Origin: Leguminivora glycinivorella
Lineage: Eukaryota > Arthropoda > Insecta > Lepidoptera > Tortricidae
Assembly: GCF_023078275.1 (NCBI RefSeq)
Contig: NC_062998.1
Coordinates: 12,738,416 to 12,802,415, forward strand
DNA: 64,000 bases
Direction: 5' to 3'
In this document: positions 40,681 to 52,806 of the stretch, one piece after another
Layout of the letters: each line of letters begins with the position of its first letter
How positions within the stretch are numbered: position 1 is the first letter of the stretch
Made by a program: the position numbers and the translations under genes
The notes under the pieces: generated by a model
Databases searched by the model: none
Told to the model about the DNA's origin: nothing
Seen by the model: only the letters and a program-made list of their open reading frames with translations

Positions 40681-41705
40681 GATCATTACACTATTATCCC
40701 GGATCTGTAGTTCAATTTTTGACACATTTGTTTTGAAGTATGTTGCGATCTGGCTAAGACTTATCGTTTGCCAAATCTAACGATTAATTTCGAATTGGTT
40801 GAATCGATTAGGCCCTATGTACAAGGAGGCGCTTAAACAAATATACGATTTCTATCAACTTACTGAAATATCATTTGAATCGAAATGACAGACTCTGCCA
40901 CAGCACTAGTTTATAAAAATCAAATCAAAATGAATGATAAATGACATAATAAGTAAATCCTGCGTGATAAATTAATATCGTAAAATACTCACTAACGAAG
41001 ATCCGCAAAAATGTAACATGTCGTCACTACTTTTAAAAAAACTTGTATCTTCGTCTGTCAATGAAAAGAAAATTGTAGTAAGTATGTACGGAATGCATAT
41101 AGACTTACTGCGTTTTAACTTTGAGGAACAGCGTGAGATACGAGATTTTTTAAAAATAGTGACGATGTGTTAGATTATGTTTAAAGTAAGCGAAATATTG
41201 TTTTTAAGTACTTGATTTTTTTAAATATTATTACAGGATTTTATTTATAATTTCATTAGGTTGCGCGAGTTTACTTTTTGTGGACGCTGTCATGTGTCAA
41301 AAAGAGGTTCTTACAGCTCTGGGACAATACGCTTGCCTGTATATAAAAATAAACTCATATTTAAGGATTCCTTTAACATTACCTAAACAAAACTTACTAA
41401 ATACTAACTTCCTAATTTTAGTTAGGAGTCTCTCTATAAAGCCACAGTACATGGTATAAGTGGATTTACTGACTCATTTGATCCGGTTAGCAATTCGTTC
41501 ATCTTGCGTCGGGGAAAATGGAATTGCAATTTAATATAAATGACGCTTTGAAGGGAAAATGAAAACTCGGCGTCGGACTGGCTTCCTCGCCGCAGCGGGA
41601 TAATGCGATCCGACCTATCTATTGCCGCAATTTTAGCGGAAATCGTGTGAAAGCACCTTAGACGCCGCATCCTAACATCGGGTTCGATATATCTACGCCT
41701 TTATA

Positions 41706-42056
41706 CAGAGTAGGGCCTGTAACAAAGGCGAAGAATTGAACTCTAGGCTATTCTCCTTCCTACTGATCAACATTTGTTCGGCGACTTTTAAAAATAACTT
41801 GTATTTTGATTTTTATCACCCTTGAAAGTTTTTTCTAAGAGGTAATGTATTGCGAATTCTGTTAAGTCTAAAGTGTGACAGACAACGTTAATGACAACAA
41901 TAATGGCGTACATTGAAGCTAATATTTATTTTGTATGAAAAATTAAAAATTTAAAGACTTCATAATTTTTAAAAGTCACTGAACAAATGTTGATCAGTAT
42001 AAGGAGAATAGCCTACAGTTCAATTCTTCGCCTTTGTTACAGGCCCCACTCTGTAT
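41706..42056. repeat. Foldback MITE, CAGAGTAGGGCCTGTAAC family
   Basis: The left end CAGAGTAGGGCCTGTAACAA with GGCGAAGAATTGAACTCTAG is mirrored at the right by TTCAATTCTTCGCCTTTGTT and ACAGGCCCCACTCTG. Arms of about 90 bp also share CTGATCAACATTTGTTC. The middle is AT-rich and non-coding. Confidence 0.8.
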
Positions 42057-43997
42057 ATACGGCGGATAAACACAAATACGTAACCAGCTTTTATATTTTG
42101 TTTTCAGTACAGATGGTCGTTTTTTTACGCACTAGTTCGAGAAGTGGTTCATTATATGCCAGGTCGAAACTTCGGAGGCTGATCTGTCCTGAAAAACGTC
42201 GTACGATACACGTGCGAAAAGGAAATTCGTAACTCGTGTCGATTTAAAACACTCCCTTCGGTCGTGTTTTAATTTATCGCCACTCGTTTCGAACTTCCTT
42301 TTTTACGCACTTGTATCGTAATGTACTATTTTAGAAAACGTACAACCACTACTCTTTGCGTACAACTGATTATTCAAGTTTCAGTGAATGCGTACTCGTG
42401 TGAGTACATAACATTTCTTTCTATTAACCTTGTGGTTTTGATAGGTCCATGGGTGGCAGTAATCGCTTACTACCATCAGCATCGGCCTCCTAGATTGCCT
42501 CTAATACTTCTCTTACAAAAAACTCTTCCATGATATCTTTGCTTAGCATTGCTCTAAACGTTTTACGAAAAAGAGATCGCAATTGAATAATTCCTTATTT
42601 TTATTTCATTATGACTGACAGGCTAAAATAAGACTTTACGTGTCGAATAACGGTAAACATCGTGGCGCAAAATGTTTTCTATCAGTCCCTCAGAGACACG
42701 TCGTACGATAGAAGCCTCGTATGACGGAAAACCTTTTTTAAGCGTTCCTTAAGTTATAAGGGACGTAATATTTTATTACCAGCAATATTTAAGAAAGTGA
42801 TCAATGTTATCAATACTTAGTTGATACTGAACACAATACAACAAAAAGAGTACATTATTTTTACCCATATTTATCCAATTTTTTTCTAAATAGTGGATTC
42901 TAACCAATTGCATTAGAATAAACAACCGCTCGTACAACTCGCCTCGTAGTTTGAGACAGAATGAAACTGGTAAAGTCCGGGTGACATTTAACGAGACAAT
43001 ATTTGATGTTCTATTATTTTTTTACATAGCGTCATACCCCTAAAATATTGTCAGTTAATAAAATAACACCCTGTATTTGTATTCAACGTAGGAGGAGAGC
43101 GACCAGGCGTGTCAAACGTGTCGTAGTTTTTGACATAAATGCTACTCATGTTGGGTTCACCCCTTCGGGGCGCAGGCTTTTGTCGAGATAATATGTTGTG
43201 CTTTTATGTGTTAATTTTCTTGTTATCATAGGCTTTTGTTTTCTTAACAACGAGAAGATTTGTTAGGTATACGCAAAAACGATTTTTTTTTAGATTAATT
43301 TGACGATTTTTTTAGGTAACCTTTATAGCAGCAGGTTGACCTATAATTTTATTGTGTGATAATTATCAAACTAATTGTGAAGTAGTCCAAAATAACAAGA
43401 TCAGTCCCCAAGACAGACGGCAATAGGTAATGAAGTGTTAAAATGAACAAATACAATTAAATATGTAGGTAAGTTCCATCGCAAGAGCGGAATATTGTGA
43501 TATGTAGACTGCATTATTAGATACTCTATAGGTAGAATAGATGTGAGCTATATTTTACGAGTAAGTATTAAAAAAAATGTTATGTATATTGCCGGCCGAG
43601 ATGCTACTGCTACTTGTGTTAGATTATAATTTTGCAAATAAAAGGCGGTGTTAAGTAAATATAAAAGAAATTGTTATTTATGTATTTATTATAAAATAAT
43701 ATCAGTAGTATTTCTTTTTAGACATTTTTCTTATTTCGAATAGGTAGGTTGTACTCGCATAGTTCCGGGACGGTTTAAAGGGTACCTACGTTGCAATTTG
43801 AGACAACAATGTTCGATTTAGATGGGTTTTTAAAAGCCAAGTGAAAAGAGTGGGTAAACACCCATCGCAAACTCTTTGCTTAACAAACAGCGTCCATCGA
43901 GTGCATGTATGTTACACGATACGATTGAGGGTTATTTTATTCTGTAAAATATGCATGTCCTAAGTATAATAGTAGCAGAATGGCATTTCTGCGACGT

Positions 43998-44135
43998 GAA
44001 ACGCCACCGAAACGCCGCAGAAATGTAGTGTAGGTCTGTCGCGCCAATACGCAAGAGCGATAGAGATAGATAGCTACGAAAGAGATATTATCCTGAGCGT
44101 TTCATCAGCGTTTGTGCATTCGGCTACGCACAATT
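43998..44135 (+). repeat. Dispersed repeat with GAGCGATAGAGATAGATAGC, copy 2
   Basis: Close match to 12480-12615, including GCCACCGAAACGCCGCAGAA and GAGATATTATCCTGAGCG, and ending TGCATTCGGCTACGCAC. Confidence 0.65.
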
Positions 44136-46690
44136 CGGGGTTACGGGGCTACGGGGTTCGTAGCACAATTTCGAAAATCAAATATCCAAAGTACAAGATT
44201 CCGAAAGACTACGTCGAAAATCAAGATTGCTAATGTACGAAATTCCTAAAAATACATTCCAATATATAACCAATACACTCTTTAAATTTAAGTACAATTC
44301 TTGCCGTTCGATATTCAATGAACCACGTGTATTAAAAATTTGTGCTATTTATATTTTACTTAGCCGTGAAGAACTAATATTATTAATCTTTAGTTTTCCA
44401 TGAAAACAGGCAAACTAGTCATATAATATGATTAAATTATGCTCTTAAAAAACATAATAATTGGATGAAAACAATAAGAATTTATTAAAGCAGTTTCCTT
44501 GTTGTTGTAAGATCAAGAACATCAAGTTAAACCGCGGCAGCTTGTGGAATGCCGCTAGTTAGCGAGTCAATGCATCCGCTGTAGCAGGCTTCCTTCACTA
44601 TTTAATAGTTCGCGCGCCGTTAGAGTAATTATGCTTTTACCGTAAGCCGCAACACGCAGCGGTCTCTTAGCTATCTACTACGAAATGCTCGCAACAGGTA
44701 AACTGTACCTGCCTTATATTGTACCGCTATATTACCCATTTAACGGACCCGAGCACATTGATAGAAGAGTTACCTTCTAGATTCACGTATGATGTTCTAT
44801 TTAGTACATTACTGCAGATGCCGGAAGTAAGGGGTTGCCGGCTGAGTATTATGACGGCCGAGCATACCGAGGCTGGATAGGGATACGAAGCTGACAAGCC
44901 CTTTTCACGGCGAGGCATGTACATATATTCAACTTAATTCAATTTATATATTTCCTTTGTAAATTATTATAACTGTGGGTATGTTGTACCAAAGAGGATC
45001 GAGTATTATAGAGAGTTACTGTCAAAGTAAAATGTGTAATCACACTGCATAGACTGCCATCTCTCGACACAAGCTTAAAACTTTTGAACCTCAGTTTTGA
45101 CAATTTGGCCCATATTGTTAGCTTGATATGTGTTAAAATGTCAAATATTAATATTAGCGCCATCTAGCCGAGCGTTCCCCAAAGGTGTAACGCCATCTAG
45201 GCCACCGTACCTTTTTCTCAATGGCTTTGAGTTACGTTTTTTTCTTAGACCTTATCCGTTTATACGGAGTTACAAATGTCTTTGGTTGTACATAAGAATA
45301 GGGTAGGAAACGATTCCTCCGTACTAGTAAAAATTGTATGAAGGCAGGAAGCACCACCTCTCCCGGATTACATTTAATAATCTTAGACTAGACGCAGAAT
45401 ACAAAGATAATAGGTGTCTATGCACTATTCGTTGTAGGATACAAAAAAATAAAGTAAATAGATATGAAAATAATGTACAGGAAGTAGATGTAGGTATTTA
45501 TGAGTATCTGTGTCTGTGCGTGTGTGTATGTATTACTGTCACCACTAGTGAGATTCTAAAGACCACGAGGCTAGTATGTACGGATATAAGTAAGTATAAG
45601 TACCTATTATACAGTATTTGGGAAAAACACAACGTAGAAATATTGTTATTATAATTCCTGAAAGTAGTATATTTTCTGTTTATGTCTTAGTAACGACCGG
45701 CCCCGGCTTCGCACGAGAATGATACATTTATTTATTTATTTACTCTTTGATCATTATTATTATATTATTTTTAATAAACATGGTATAAAATTTAAAAAAA
45801 GTCTACGTAGTGAACAAAAAACGGTGTGACGTAGTGCAAAAGGTGTCAAATTTTCTTTCCCTTTTAAACAAACCCGAATCGGTGATACGAGTACTATTGA
45901 GGTTGGAACTCATGGCCCTTCGTGTTTTCTACACTACCTAATTATGGGACATACGAATAGGTGGTGGTTTGTGACATTGCTGAACACACTGAACGTTATA
46001 TTTAAATCCATTGTCATATTTTCATGACACATGAATTTTAGAAAAAAAAACAATTCAAACATACCCGACGAGTACGAATAACACACTCATATATTTTGTT
46101 AAGTATTCGGCCAGCCAGAATATATCTTGTTGAAACATGTCTTGGCTGTGACCACCGCGGATACGATCGGGTCATAAATTCCCGGTTTTACGACGCATAT
46201 AGCTCGCGAGCTGTACGTAGGAGTACATAAGGTGCAGTAAAAGGGAATCACTGTAGGCGAAACCTCAGTGGTTGTTCTCATTAAGTATTTGTTTTTGTAG
46301 GTAAATACCTACCTAGTCGTACCACTAGAAATATACCTAAAGATATTGTTGAAAGTCCATTTATTTGCTACGAAAGAATCTTACCTATGGCTATTACGTA
46401 CTAGGTAAATAGTCCACTACCGGTTTGACCAGTAGGTACCTAACTGGATACTTTATTGATTTACTTGAATTATGAGAATGTTTTTTTTCTTCCTTTGGTT
46501 TCAGTTAACCTCCTCCAATGCCCGGGTCGGACACTATCCCGTTCGGGCGATTCCGGAAACGTTCGGCTCGCATTGCTACGTAGCAAAATTTGATCGACCC
46601 TAAACTGCTCTCAAACTACGCGACGGTTTTATAGGCAGTGTAAGTAAAATTATTTATCCTTTATTTTTGGTGACATTCCAATTTTTTTTA

Positions 46691-47446
46691 GGGCCGGTTT
46701 TTTAGTCGCCAGATAAATACACTACCGTCAAAAAGTTTAAGACCAAACACGATATATGCAAATAATCAACATTTCATAAAGTTCCTATGAGAATATTACA
46801 TTTCAGTACCTACAACCGACAAAATAAAGCGTATAACAATTTTTAAAAAGGGATCATAATAAGAAATAAAAGCTAAACGTTTTTCTCATCGAAAAATCCT
46901 CCTCGACGCTTTTTCACTTCCGAGCAGATTCTTGGCATTCTTGCTATAAGTTTGTGTAGCGTTTCTTGGCTAATGGATTTCCACTCGTATTGCAATATCT
47001 CCCATAGAGCTGTTGCAGATGTCGGACATTGTCTTCGGACTCTACGGTCGAGTTCATCCCATAAAAGTTCGATCGGGTTAAGGTCTGGGGATTGCGGTGG
47101 CCAAATCATATTTTTTAACACACCTTGGCGTTCTTTATTGACTGTGTAGCTTCTACAGATCTTTGCTGAGTTTTTGGGATCGTTGTCTTCTTGCAGAACA
47201 AATGAGTTGCCGATCAATATAATAAGATTACGTTGTTTTCTATTGATTACAAATTTAGTTTGATGATTTTTAGAAAGTTTATAACAATGACACTGAACGT
47301 TGTGTTTGGTCTTAAACTTTTTGACGGTAGTGTATATCTACCAGATAAAGTTATCACTATCCTTTTCATCACACGTATAAATGACAATGACAGCTAACAT
47401 TTATCTGACAAATATTATTTATCTGGCGATTGAAAAAACAGCCCTT
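46691..47446. mobile_element. MITE (GGGCCGGTTTTTTAGTCGCC ends) serving as host for a Tc1 insertion
   Basis: The left end GGGCCGGTTTTTTAGTCGCC with AGATAAATA is mirrored at 47417-47446 (TATTTATCTGGCGATTGAAA ... CAGCCC). Flanking bases TTA on both sides fit a TTA target duplication. Excluding the Tc1 at 46720-47332 leaves about 140 bp. AAATGACAATGACAGC on the right is typical of a small MITE interior. Confidence 0.75.
46720..47332 (-). mobile_element. Internally deleted Tc1-type transposon
   Basis: The TIRs CACTACCGTCAAAAAGTTTA and its mirror ending TTTTTGACGGTAGTG are flanked by TA. The minus strand from 47217 to 46873 encodes the C-terminal part of a Tc1 transposase: FVLQEDNDPKNSAK (second Asp), WPPQSPDLNPIELLWDELDR (with the catalytic Glu), ending RGGFFDEKNV. 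The N-terminal DNA-binding part and the first catalytic Asp are missing, so the 613-bp copy is non-autonomous. Confidence 0.9.
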
Positions 47447-47934
47447 AAAGTAATATCCTATTCGACACACGACACACACTTTTATTATATTTTTCTTTAT
47501 CAAAATGCAATGTCTTAGAAGTTTTGAAGCAGTACGTTAGTTACAATGCCTGCTTTAATACGTATAATTTTCCACAACGGATTATGATAGTCCTTTGATA
47601 ATAGGAAAGCCACTCCCTATTATTACTTAGGTTACCTGCATAAATAAGAAATATCAAAAGAGTTAAGTAGGTTACAATAACTAGGTACGAAAGAATTCGT
47701 AAGATTATTAAAGTACGTAAAGTAGTATGATTTCCACGATATATGTACTTATATACGTAAATATGAGTAACAGTATATGAGTAATTACAAACGATTTTCA
47801 TCAGTACATATCGTGGTTTTCGCACTTTTATGGAAAAATCACAAAGAGGTAAAACAAATACCCTAAGATAAATAATATATGTACTACTTCTACTGCATAG
47901 GTACCCACCGCTATGCATATTGTTGAAGCTTAAA

Positions 47935-48185
47935 ACTCAAAAGCCTCCGCCACATATAAAGCGTTTTAATAGCGTAGCGTTAGCGGAGCGCAATGATAGC
48001 GGTGCGCCGGCGGAACACTGGCGTTCTGCTCGCAATCCGCGCGCATTCCACTCGCAATCCGCGCTCGTTAGCTCCCGCCGGCGTCCGCTGGGCGCAACGC
48101 CAGCGTTCGTCCGGCGCACCGATATCGTTGCGCTCCGCTGACGCTCCGCTACCGCTCCGCCTACGCTATCAAAGCGCGCATGTGT
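47935..48185. repeat. GC-rich inverted repeat built from GCTCCGCT-like words
   Basis: GCGTAGCGTTAGCGGAGCGC and GGTGCGCCGGCG on the left are mirrored by CCGGCGCACCGATATCG and TTGCGCTCCGCTGACGCTC on the right. The right arm ends in the tandem-like run of CGCTCCGCT units. Local GC is far above the surrounding AT-rich DNA. The open frames across it (47920-48141, 48203-47937) look like a by-product of the GC content and symmetry. Confidence 0.65.
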
Positions 48186-48813
48186 GGCCGAGCTTTTACT
48201 CATTGTTTAGGGGGAGGTAGGGATTTTGAGTTGGAAGTTTAAGCATAAGCAAAGTGTGATTTTTATCCTCCGTTTCGTCACTATTGCCCGGGTTTAGGGA
48301 ATTTAGTTCCATTTTTTAGTTTACTTGTAGTGCACTTGCTTCTGTCGAAATTTCCTCACATTCAAATAGCTTTTCATTTCAATACGTGTCCGACTGTGAT
48401 GCATCGTGGCGCTGCCAGAGTGTAGCGTTCGATCAAAACAATAAAAGGTGCCATTTTTTTCAAATCCATTAAGGCGATGAGTAAAAGAAAGAATTAGGAA
48501 AAATAGCAGAAAGACATTTTGCAATTACTGTGTTAGGGGCTTATTCCTACGTCACGTCAACGCAATGGAGAAAACAGGCAAATCACATCACGTTTTATTT
48601 TACAACATAATTTATTTCCCAGCTTTCTTCCTCCTTCATTGCTGAATTTGTAATGTGGCCTTATTGGAGTCTTTTACTAAAGCATCTCAATAACTGTTTT
48701 TTTATGATATGTACAAACTAGGTATCTATAATAAATTAATTTATATAGATAGATAAGTTACTCGGAGTCCTCATAAAAAAGGTATGTAGGTAAGGTACCT
48801 ACTCTAATATTAT

Positions 48814-49497
48814 ACACCGTGTTTCACTTAACACTAAAAACCTGAAAACTGTTTGTTCAGAATCGAGAGTAGAATCGATTGAGGTATATCTTGATGGGGG
48901 TAATATTTTTTGTTTTAATTTGTATTATTAGTTATTGTTTACGTGCCCATTCTACAAATTCGTAATACAACATTGTGCATATCATATTGTTAGAGGTTGT
49001 ATACCTTTTTCAGTATTTAACGGTATTAATACTGGCTGGTTACTTGGATGATTTTTTTTCTGCTACGAAATAGACGTTGTGCGTCAGTTTAAATTTAAAG
49101 TTTATCATAAGTCATAACAAACTGAACTCGTACCTAATTACAACCTTGTCATTTTGAATTTTAGGTTTAAATTTGCTTACTGAGTCACCTGTCCAATTTG
49201 AAGTTTACTGTGAGACAGGTTAAAGTGTTTTACATTGCCATAGCTGTCTATTGGTAAACCTTGTGTCGTTGCAGTAACGTACACAATTAAACAGTTTGAA
49301 GGCTTATGATGGTAGCTAGCAATTATTTTATTGAGTGTAGAGTTAAAAGCCGAGTAGAGCTGCACAGAATATTAAAAATTCAATTTAAACAAATAATAAT
49401 CATCAGATTAAAAAATGAACATTCTAGATACGTTTAAAAAAATAAAAATCAGTTGGGGTGTCTTAGGTTTTGAGTGATACCGGAAACACGGTGTATA
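48814..49497. mobile_element. Non-autonomous TIR DNA element, complete copy
   Basis: Ends ATACACCGTGTTTCACTTAA (with ACACTAAAAACC) and TTTTGAGTGATACC then GGAAACACGGTGTAT are imperfect inverted repeats at TA. The interior 48930-49365 is an inverted copy of 2590-3010 (shared CAATAGACAGCTATG, CAATTTGAAGTTTACTGTG, CGTAATACAACATTGTG). No coding signature. Confidence 0.75.
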
Positions 49498-50150
49498 CAA
49501 ACTATAGGCGTATAATACGCCAATTCTTTCCCGTCCGAAGACATTTTTAATTAAAATTATAAATTAAAGAAGACTACAAGGCTTCGTTGAAGGGTATCGG
49601 CAGCTCGGTAACAGCGCTCGGTGGACACAATGAGCGCCGCATAGATTTCACAAGTAAGGAAAAAGCAATAAATACATTTTTGACTTAACATTCTCATTGG
49701 ATGCACCTCGTGGTGGAACGCTAATATTTATAAACAACGCGAATGGTTGTTGAGTTCGTTTCACGCACGCGACGAGTCACATACACTGCATGCTTGACTC
49801 AGATTCGTGCATGGCGCGGTGTTCCTGTGAGCTGGCACCATTTTTGGCACCCGTCCTTACGAAGTAATATATAAGTCCGTGGAGCGCCGGCAAGTAATGG
49901 AGCCGTGGAGTGCAGCTGCTCGCTCTCTCGCTACCAACTTAAAAATTAAACAACAGGCTCTTTGTTTCAAAGTCATCACTAGGACAGACCTCTTCAGCGT
50001 ACAAGTTTAACCGTTGTGAACTCCCCCTTCAAATATTTATGTCACGGGAAAGTCAAGTGTGACGTCAGGCTAGTATTACAGTTGCTTTGTTTCAAAGGAA
50101 GAGAATATACGAAACAAAGTAATACATAAATTGCGATTCTCGAGTTCCTA

Positions 50151-52250
50151 TATGGATGGTGATAAGCAATAATGTGTCAACCCACAAAAACTAAAAAAAT
50201 GAGATTTTAATGCCATGTTATAGCTGGATTTTTAAACTTCTATTTACAAAAATGACCTTTTCATTTTGAAAATTTTTACTATCCCAAAAGTAAAAAAATA
50301 GGTTAACACAAATCCTATATTGTGTGTTGCCTGTTTTGCATTAATGTGTCAAGAACCTTAACTTATTATAGTAATTGGCAGAAGACATATTTAAATTACA
50401 ATAATGTGTTATGAGGGTTGACTCAACGATTTTTTTACACTTGACTCATTCTTGCAAAACGCAAAAAATGACATAGTTACCCACTATGAGACTTGAATGA
50501 TTATTGCAAAATGATATTTTATTCGTTGTTTTATGCTACGACCCGTGTTATAAAACATAAGTCATTATTGTTAAATTATATTCGGGTCATAAATTGTTCG
50601 TTTTTGGTGTAAGTACCATGACACTATATTGTAAAATATAACTGTTCATATTAATTTATGTTTGAATAAGTTATGACTTAGTCCATTAGTATATTTTTGC
50701 ACATGAATGGTAAATTCAGTACGAAATTGAATATTTTAAGTCATGAATATACATATTCGTTATTATAATTTGCAAACATTTTTTACAAGTACGTGTTTAT
50801 ATAAAAATCTAATATAAGCTACTATTTTTTTATAATTACTAATTACATTAAGACGTGTTAATGTATGCATAAAAATATTGTTTGATTTTTGAATACTTAC
50901 TGAATGGTAGTTTATTATTTTGTTAAAGATATTTTATGTTTTGTTCTTGTACAAGTCATGAGTTATTCATAATTTAAATGACTTAGTCTATTTCTTAGCG
51001 TAAAAAAATATTTTGTTGTATATTTTAGATAAGTAGTTTGTTTTTTTTAAAGATGATTATTTGGTTTTTGTAACGATTTTTTGTTGAAAAAGCACAGATA
51101 ATTTAAATATGTGTCTAGAAATGATCATTACTCTAATAGTTAATTTATAGTATTTTATTCAACAGGCGTTTAAAGGAGGTCAAGAAATATGAGTGGCGTA
51201 CTTTCCACGAGTATTTTGGAGTCAGTTAAACACCATTGCATACAATACTTTTACAACGACCATGCACTTAGTTTTTAATAGTTTTTTTTAAATAATTCTC
51301 GCGAAATTCACACTGTTTCCTGTATTGCAAAGGTTTGCACTGTCAGCTCAGCTGCCCAAAGCCTTCCCGCGCACGCACGCAGACCACGCAGTATCGTTAA
51401 TGCAATGCGTTGCCATGATTACAGAACCAAACAATGCGTTTTCAGTTTTTTTCAATACGCACAATCCTGTAAATGACGAATAACAGTTCGGGAGTAGAAA
51501 AATCATTAAAAGGTTTGATTAATAAATAATGTATTGATTCCTACATGACGACCGGTCTGGCGCAGTCGGTAGTGACCCTGCCTGCTACGCCGCGGTCCCG
51601 GGTTCGAATCCCGGTAAGGGCATTTATTTGTGTGATGAGCACAGATATTTGTTCCTGAGTCATGAATGTTTTCTATGTATATAAGTATTTATATATTATA
51701 TATATCGTTGCCTAAGTACCCACAACACAAGCCTTCTTGAGCTTACCGTGGGTCTCAGTCAATCTGTGTAAGAATGTCCTATAATATTTATTATTATTTT
51801 ATTATTTATACCTAATAACATAAGTGACCATGACTGATATGTTACTTAACACTTATAAAGTTAAAAATATGCATAGGTAGAGTATTTTACAATAACAATT
51901 TATGTGCTTTAACATGTTTATTTAAGACTCATAGATATTTTTAAACAATTAGCAAAAGTGGGTTAAGTATCATAACACAGTCTTGAAAAAGTTTGACGTC
52001 GTCGAACAATTCGCAATAAAAGAAAAGGGCATTATTTCGTCAAATTGAAGTTTGTTTTGAAATTAAGCTACAATAATCACTACTACTGAACGTATTATAG
52101 CTGAAAAACACAACAATCTATATAAAAAACAATTTTTTTTAAGAGAAACACAAAAAAATGAGAAAAAATCTTTAGACGCCATTTTCTCAAAATGGTTGGC
52201 GTGTGGGTTGACACATTATTGCTTATCACCATCCATATATGTTTCAGCAA
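50151..52250. mobile_element. Large non-autonomous TIR element, 2.1 kb, containing a SINE
   Basis: TATATGGATGGTGATAAGCA with ATAATGTGTCAACCCAC at 50151-50187 is the reverse complement of the right end 52214-52250. The interior is AT-rich with no transposase signature. A third partial end at 38587-38730 (GTGTCAACCCACACGCCAAC, CATTTTGAGAAAATGGC) matches 52085-52240 inverted, showing the family is dispersed. A tRNA-SINE sits at 51547-51812. Confidence 0.75.
51547..51812 (+). mobile_element. tRNA-derived SINE
   Basis: The head has an A-box-like TGGCGCAGTCGGTAGTGACC and a B box GGGTTCGAATCCCGG. The body contains GAGCACAGATATTTGTTCC, CCTAAGTACCCACAACACAA and AGCTTACCGTGGG, and the tail ATAATATTTATTATTATTTA. 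About 265 bp. This head-body arrangement is a well-known moth SINE type. Confidence 0.85.
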
Positions 52251-52806
52251 ACCTAACATGTTTAGAAGAATGTAATTCCGTAAAGAAAAGGGAAAAATCT
52301 AGGTGACGAAAAAGAAAATGGCTTTTACAATGATCAAGCCGTTTTCTATGACCTACTGTAAAAGCGGCATAAAGAGCGGAGTAATCAGCAATCCCGCAAT
52401 TTACGACGCCGATAAGGTGTCTCGAGTACAAAGAAAATAACTCGTCGTTTGCGCGCCGGCGAAAGGAAAAGCAATTAGCCAGAACGCAAATAGCGAAATG
52501 TATTGTAGTGTTCAACGCATTTGCATACAACGATGGAGACTCCGCTCACACATTTAACTTTAATTCCGTCCTGTAACTATTCTATGGCGCTTAAAATCAT
52601 AAACACTAACGTGGGCGGGCAGTCGTGACTAGACAATGTATTCGATCATCATCATCATCATTATGCGAAGAGTAACTCGTGTTGGTTTTCAGTTTATGTT
52701 AGAAATGTAACTACTTATCACTTCCTAATACTTGTCGAGCAGGTACAATCACTTGTTAGAATTAGACATTCGCAAGCCATATAGCCTGATAAGTGTAATG
52801 CTAATA

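Larger units (their letters stand above)
38218..46690. other. Intergenic, repeat fragments only
   Basis: Contains a piece of the 2.1-kb-element family (38587-38730), a tRNA-like SINE scrap at 39240-39285 (GGTCGCAGGTTCGAGTCCTG), the MITE at 39484, the tails at 39667, 40033 and 40465, the dispersed-repeat copies at 40301 and 43998, and the foldback at 41706-42056. The remaining sequence (42.1-43.9 kb and 44.2-46.6 kb) gives no gene or RNA signal I can support. Confidence 0.55.

Noticed and set aside
48321..48524. Small ORF with a hydrophobic N-terminus (minus strand)
   Set aside because: It could mimic a signal peptide but has no conserved features, no cysteine pattern and no splice partner.
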